Shown: positions 61,311-64,000 of the stretch, one piece after another | Layout: each line of letters starts with the position of its first letter | Position numbering within the stretch: the stretch's first letter is position 1 | Notes under the pieces: model-generated | Seen by the model: the letters and a program-made list of their open reading frames with translations, nothing else | Databases searched by the model: none | What the model was told of the DNA's origin: nothing | Translations under genes and position numbers: made by a program | Assembly: GCA_015058955.1 (NCBI GenBank) | Contig: SVBJ01000001.1 | Location: 62,001 to 126,000 of the forward strand | Reading direction: 5' to 3' | Length of the DNA: 64,000 nt | Origin: Erysipelotrichaceae bacterium | Lineage (GTDB): Bacteria; Bacillota_I; Bacilli_A; Erysipelotrichales; Erysipelotrichaceae

Positions 61311-61535
61311 AAAACATTCCTCCTAAAATAAAAAAAGCGCCTGTTCTGGGACGCTGTCAACGTGGTACCACCCAAATTATCTCTGGTAAAAAGATCACTC
61401 TGCGATAACGGTGCCACCGGCTTTACGCAACTGATAATGTCCCATTTCGACTGGTGGTCCGCCATCGGGTTTTCACTGTTCCCAACTCACTGAATGCCTG
61501 ATTTCACCAGCTACTTAATCATCGTCTTCGTCTTT
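61311..61535 (-). promoter_or_regulatory. T-box riboswitch, tryptophan-specific
   Basis: On the minus strand the leader has Stem I elements, a likely specifier TGG (plus-strand 61462-61464, in CCCGATGGCGG), the T-box TTGGGTGGTACCACG (61361-61374 region) and a terminator AGCG/CGCT followed by a seven-T run. It should respond to uncharged tRNA-Trp. Confidence 0.94.
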
Positions 61536-61540
61536 ACTTA

Positions 61541-61568
61541 ATTCTAGCATCATTGTGATATTTTGCAA
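61541..61568 (-). promoter_or_regulatory. trpS promoter
   Basis: Minus strand TTGCAA (61568-61563), 16-base spacer, TGcTAGAAT with -10 at 61546-61541. Confidence 0.7.
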
Positions 61569-61606
61569 GAAAATAAGTATATAATGGGATTTAGGAGAAA
61601 TGCATT

Positions 61607-62359
61607 ATGACTAACAGAAAACACCCATTGGTATTTGCTCACAGAGGTGCCAGCGGCTATGCACCGGAGAATACGATTGTATCATTTAAGAAGGCCATGG
61701 AATTGGGAGCCGACGGCTTTGAACTTGATGTCCAGCTTACCAAGGACAATGAAATCGTTGTGATCCATGATGAATGGCTGGAAAGACTTACTGACGGCAG
61801 AGGATTTGTCAGGGATTATACTCTGGAACAGTTAAGACAGCTTAACTTCAATAAGAATTTCCCAGAATACGGGGTTCAGAGAGTACGGACATTAAGAGAA
61901 GTGTTTGAACTGGTTAAGGACAGTGACATTGAAGTCAATGTGGAACTCAAGACCGGCATCTTTGAGTATCCGGGACTGGTGGAAAAGGTATTGGCATTAG
62001 CCGAAGAGATGGACATGAAGGACAGGGTCATCTATTCTTCCTTCAATCACTATACCTGTGTGAAGATAAGAGAACTATTGCCTGATGCCCGTATCGGCTT
62101 TCTGTATGGGGATGTGTTCATTGAGGTGGAGCAGTATGTAAAGGATCATGGCGGCGATGCCATTCATCCGGCTTTCTATCTGCTGCAGGATCCGATCCAT
62201 GCCATTAAAGCCAAGCAACTCGGTCTGGAGATCAATACCTGGACAGTCAATGAACCGGCTTACATGGAACTGTGCTGTCAGCTGGGTGTTGACCGTATAA
62301 TAACAAACTATCCTGATGTGGCATTGGGCATAGTTGAGAAATTCAAATCATCAAACTAA
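61607..62359 (+). CDS. Glycerophosphodiester phosphodiesterase
   Basis: This 250-residue cytoplasmic enzyme hydrolyses glycerophosphodiesters to glycerol-3-phosphate and an alcohol. It has FAHRGASGYAPENTIVSF with catalytic His11 and Arg, ELDVQLTKDNEIVVIHDEWLERLTDG with second catalytic His, NVELKTG and NTWTVNEP. No signal peptide, so it is UgpQ-like. TATAAT at 61580 and TTAGGAG give a short leader. Confidence 0.95.
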   Translation: MTNRKHPLVFAHRGASGYAPENTIVSFKKAMELGADGFELDVQLTKDNEIVVIHDEWLERLTDGRGFVRDYTLEQLRQLNFNKNFPEYGVQRVRTLREVFELVKDSDIEVNVELKTGIFEYPGLVEKVLALAEEMDMKDRVIYSSFNHYTCVKIRELLPDARIGFLYGDVFIEVEQYVKDHGGDAIHPAFYLLQDPIHAIKAKQLGLEINTWTVNEPAYMELCCQLGVDRIITNYPDVALGIVEKFKSSN

Positions 62360-62371
62360 GTATTACTAAAA

Positions 62372-62399
62372 AACGGGGGTCAGAGATCTGACTCCCGTT
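62372..62399. terminator. Terminator between glycerophosphodiesterase and MBL genes
   Basis: A 12-bp stem AACGGGGGTCAG/CTGACTCCCGTT with loop AGAT and one G-T pair. The A-run on its left gives a T-tract on the minus strand, so it mainly serves the MBL gene. Confidence 0.8.
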
Positions 62400-63597
62400 A
62401 ATTCAATATCAGTGAATCCTCTGTACCGCATACAACGTTAATGCTGTTGTTCTGAAGTTTTTTCTTAAGGGCCGAACAGTTTTTCTTCTGGCTGTGGAAC
62501 AACATGACGTTCTGAGCCCTGCACTGTGAGATCACCTTTAATACGTCCTCTTCATCCAGATGAACCTTTATGGTAAGCTGGACAACCCGGCACTTTATAT
62601 TGTTTTCCCTGCGGTATTCTTCCTTGAGAAGATTGTTGGCCAGGGTACCGGCAGCACTGTGACCGGAAATGATAATTGTTGAATCCGGATTGTCTTTTAC
62701 GGTTTCTAAGTATTCTGCCGCAGCCGCTGTAGTCATCATTCCATCCCCAAACAGATAGGTGCCGGGCAGATCTGAATTTCTGATCTCGGAGGTTACTGCT
62801 GTATAGTCGGCTTCAGATGAACTGATGTCCTTTATCCAGTCTTTTTCGCTAAAGAATGATGCGGTATTCTTCAGGATGTTGTTTTCGGCAGAAGGGTTGA
62901 GCTTCTGTGATTTCAGCCATTCAAACATGTCTATGCCGCGGCCGTTTGCCGGAGCGGGAAGCAGCAGTCTGCCCTTATTTCTGCGGGAGTATTCCGCCAG
63001 TGCTCTGTATTGCTGTTTCTGATCAAGGACTTTGCCGGCATATGCAGAGTCAATGATCACGGTATCAGCTTCAGGGTACGGATCAGTTACCAGCAGCAGG
63101 GAATCCATGGTGGTATCGCCGGTGTAGAGAATGCGGTGATTCTCCATGGTGAACAGATACCACAAGGAGCCGATCATGTGACCGCTTCTTCCATATTTTA
63201 TATTTAAGTCCAGTTGCTTTAGCGGCTTATAGGACAGTTTATCTATATTGTTTTTGTCAAAGGGAAGTATACCGTTATTCTTCTCAACATATTCCGCCCA
63301 TTTTCTCAGATAGCCCGGGATAAGATCAATGGTTTCCTCAGATGCGTAGATGTTCTTGCGGTAACCTAACTCATAAAGATATGGCAGAGCAGCAGTGTGA
63401 TCCTCGTGGGCATGGGAAATGATCACATAATCAAGTGATGACACGATTTCAGCTGTCAGGTTCGGGTATACGCGTGATACTGTGGCAATTTCCCTTCTGA
63501 CACCGCAGTCCAGCAAAACGTTACAGGAATCACTCTGCAGCAGGAAACAGTTGCGGCTGTCTTCACCGCTTCCGCCTAATGAGGTTATTCTGATCAT
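62398..63597 (-). CDS. MBL-fold hydrolase, beta-CASP RNase-like
   Basis: This 399-residue protein has LLDCGV, the zinc motif SHAHEDHTAALPYLYEL, GRSGHMIGSLWYLF, YTGDTT and the late GHSAAGTLANNLL and VHLDEEDVLKVI segments expected of beta-CASP nucleases (RNase J/CPSF type). It is shorter than RNase J and has no C-terminal domain, so it may be an RNA-processing enzyme of the YSH1-like group. AAGGAG precedes the ATG. Substrate unproven. Confidence 0.87.
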   Translation of the reverse strand: MIRITSLGGSGEDSRNCFLLQSDSCNVLLDCGVRREIATVSRVYPNLTAEIVSSLDYVIISHAHEDHTAALPYLYELGYRKNIYASEETIDLIPGYLRKWAEYVEKNNGILPFDKNNIDKLSYKPLKQLDLNIKYGRSGHMIGSLWYLFTMENHRILYTGDTTMDSLLLVTDPYPEADTVIIDSAYAGKVLDQKQQYRALAEYSRRNKGRLLLPAPANGRGIDMFEWLKSQKLNPSAENNILKNTASFFSEKDWIKDISSSEADYTAVTSEIRNSDLPGTYLFGDGMMTTAAAAEYLETVKDNPDSTIIISGHSAAGTLANNLLKEEYRRENNIKCRVVQLTIKVHLDEEDVLKVISQCRAQNVMLFHSQKKNCSALKKKLQNNSINVVCGTEDSLILN

Positions 63598-63721
63598 GGG
63601 ACAATCTCCTTCTCTATATTCTATTCTATTACAAAACTGTAAACTGCTGTTGCATGTTGTGAAAAAAACATAGACTTACATGATCGATGTTATTGAAAAA
63701 TATGGTAAGTTATCTCAAACG

Positions 63722-63730
63722 TGTTAAAAT
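63722..63730 (+). promoter_or_regulatory. Extended -10 promoter of the solute-binding lipoprotein gene
   Basis: TGtTAAAAT at 63722-63730, 42 bases before the ATG; -35 not clear. Confidence 0.5.
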
Positions 63731-63772
63731 AAAATTAGAAAAAGTTGCTGAAAAACAATGAAAGGGGATTAT

Positions 63773-64000
63773 ATGAAAAAGTTTTTAAGCATTTTATTGT
63801 GTGTTTTAGTTGTTTTATCTGTCGCAGCTTGCGGCAAGAAAGATGAAACTCCTAGCGGACAGGGCGATGGAAACGAAAAGTATTCCGGAACTGTCATGCT
63901 GTACACATCTGCCGGTGAAGATGCTGCTCAGTCACTGAAGGAAGTTTTCGAAAAGAAATATCCTAACGTAACATTAGACTTCTATGCTGCAACTTCTGGT
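63773..64000 (+). CDS. Solute-binding lipoprotein, 3' end missing
   Basis: The frame is open from the ATG at 63773 (AAAGGGGATTAT upstream) to the window end, 76 codons. It starts with a lipoprotein signal (MKKFLSILLCVLVVLSVAAC, lipobox VAAC), a polar linker, and the start of a type-2 periplasmic-binding fold: GTVMLYTSAGEDAAQSLKEV, FEKKYPNVTLDFYAATSG. This pattern is typical of iron(III)/Fbp- or AfuA-like ABC substrate-binding proteins, but the substrate cannot be fixed from this fragment. Transporter genes probably follow outside the window. Confidence 0.85.
   Translation, partial: MKKFLSILLCVLVVLSVAACGKKDETPSGQGDGNEKYSGTVMLYTSAGEDAAQSLKEVFEKKYPNVTLDFYAATSG

Overview
The window reads as chromosomal core DNA of a low-to-mid GC member of the Bacillota, most likely class Erysipelotrichia. 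This is inferred from protein resemblance, a short SufD in a sufC-D-S-U-B operon, T-box and L20-type leaders, CIRCE/HrcA control of groESL, and Sec/LPXTG-type surface proteins; no 16S gene is present to confirm it. Coding density is high. Gene blocks on opposite strands meet at perfect hairpins with T-tracts on both sides, and many promoters are extended -10 (TGnTATAAT) types with poor -35 boxes.

Layout. 1-2187: rqcH (minus, cut by the window edge) diverging from gmk. 2189-5690: a zinc-uptake operon (Fur-family regulator, znuA, znuC, znuB, OB-type lipoprotein) behind a 7-1-7 palindrome. 5708-14611: priA-rsmB-rlmN-prpC-prkC-rsgA-rpe plus a thioredoxin-fold lipoprotein, i.e. replication restart, RNA modification and Ser/Thr phospho-signalling. 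14613-17610: rpmB (minus) diverging from ftsA-ftsZ, which lie apart from a division-wall cluster. 17627-19172: a SpoU methyltransferase and a membrane-anchored barnase with its barstar. 19195-25225: accessory surface region with a 1040-residue thioester/SpaA/VaFE-type adhesin, an AAA ATPase and a CWB2-repeat cell-wall protein. 25231-25604: a 374-bp internally deleted IS1182-like element with both terminal inverted repeats. 25618-30178: tRNA-Gly, a thioredoxin-fold lipoprotein, a U32 protein, two small membrane proteins and a six-tRNA array (Val, Thr, Tyr, Gln, Lys, Gly). 30273-40926: M13 and M16C peptidases, a HAD phosphatase, groESL, a DUF4097-like protein, a nitroreductase-like protein, a HIT protein and a metallophosphoesterase. 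40965-42858: two tandem PrsA-like foldases. 42964-48164: the SUF Fe-S operon plus a DIP1984-like gene. 48181-48281: an unassigned RNA-like cloverleaf with a T-arm. 48375-50168: Cof-type HAD and a YtqA-like radical SAM protein. 50203-54238: T-box-leuS, then leader-infC-rpmI-rplT. 54297-57592: XTP pyrophosphatase, membrane protein, trmL, small membrane protein, ridA, YitT. 57646-60345: a three-gene MacB-like exporter and a 26-residue peptide. 60321-64000: T-box-trpS, glycerophosphodiesterase, a beta-CASP-like MBL protein and the start of a solute-binding lipoprotein.

No complete, obviously new multigene system is visible. The most unusual signals are the tRNA-like element at 48181, a set of genes whose -10 box sits so close to the start codon that the mRNA should be leaderless or nearly so (2236, 25737, 60209, possibly 5708), the duplicated unknown module in the CWB2 protein, the lone AAA ATPase between the two surface proteins, the AUA start of infC, the KMGKR variant of LeuRS, and a cysteine-rich tail on RidA.
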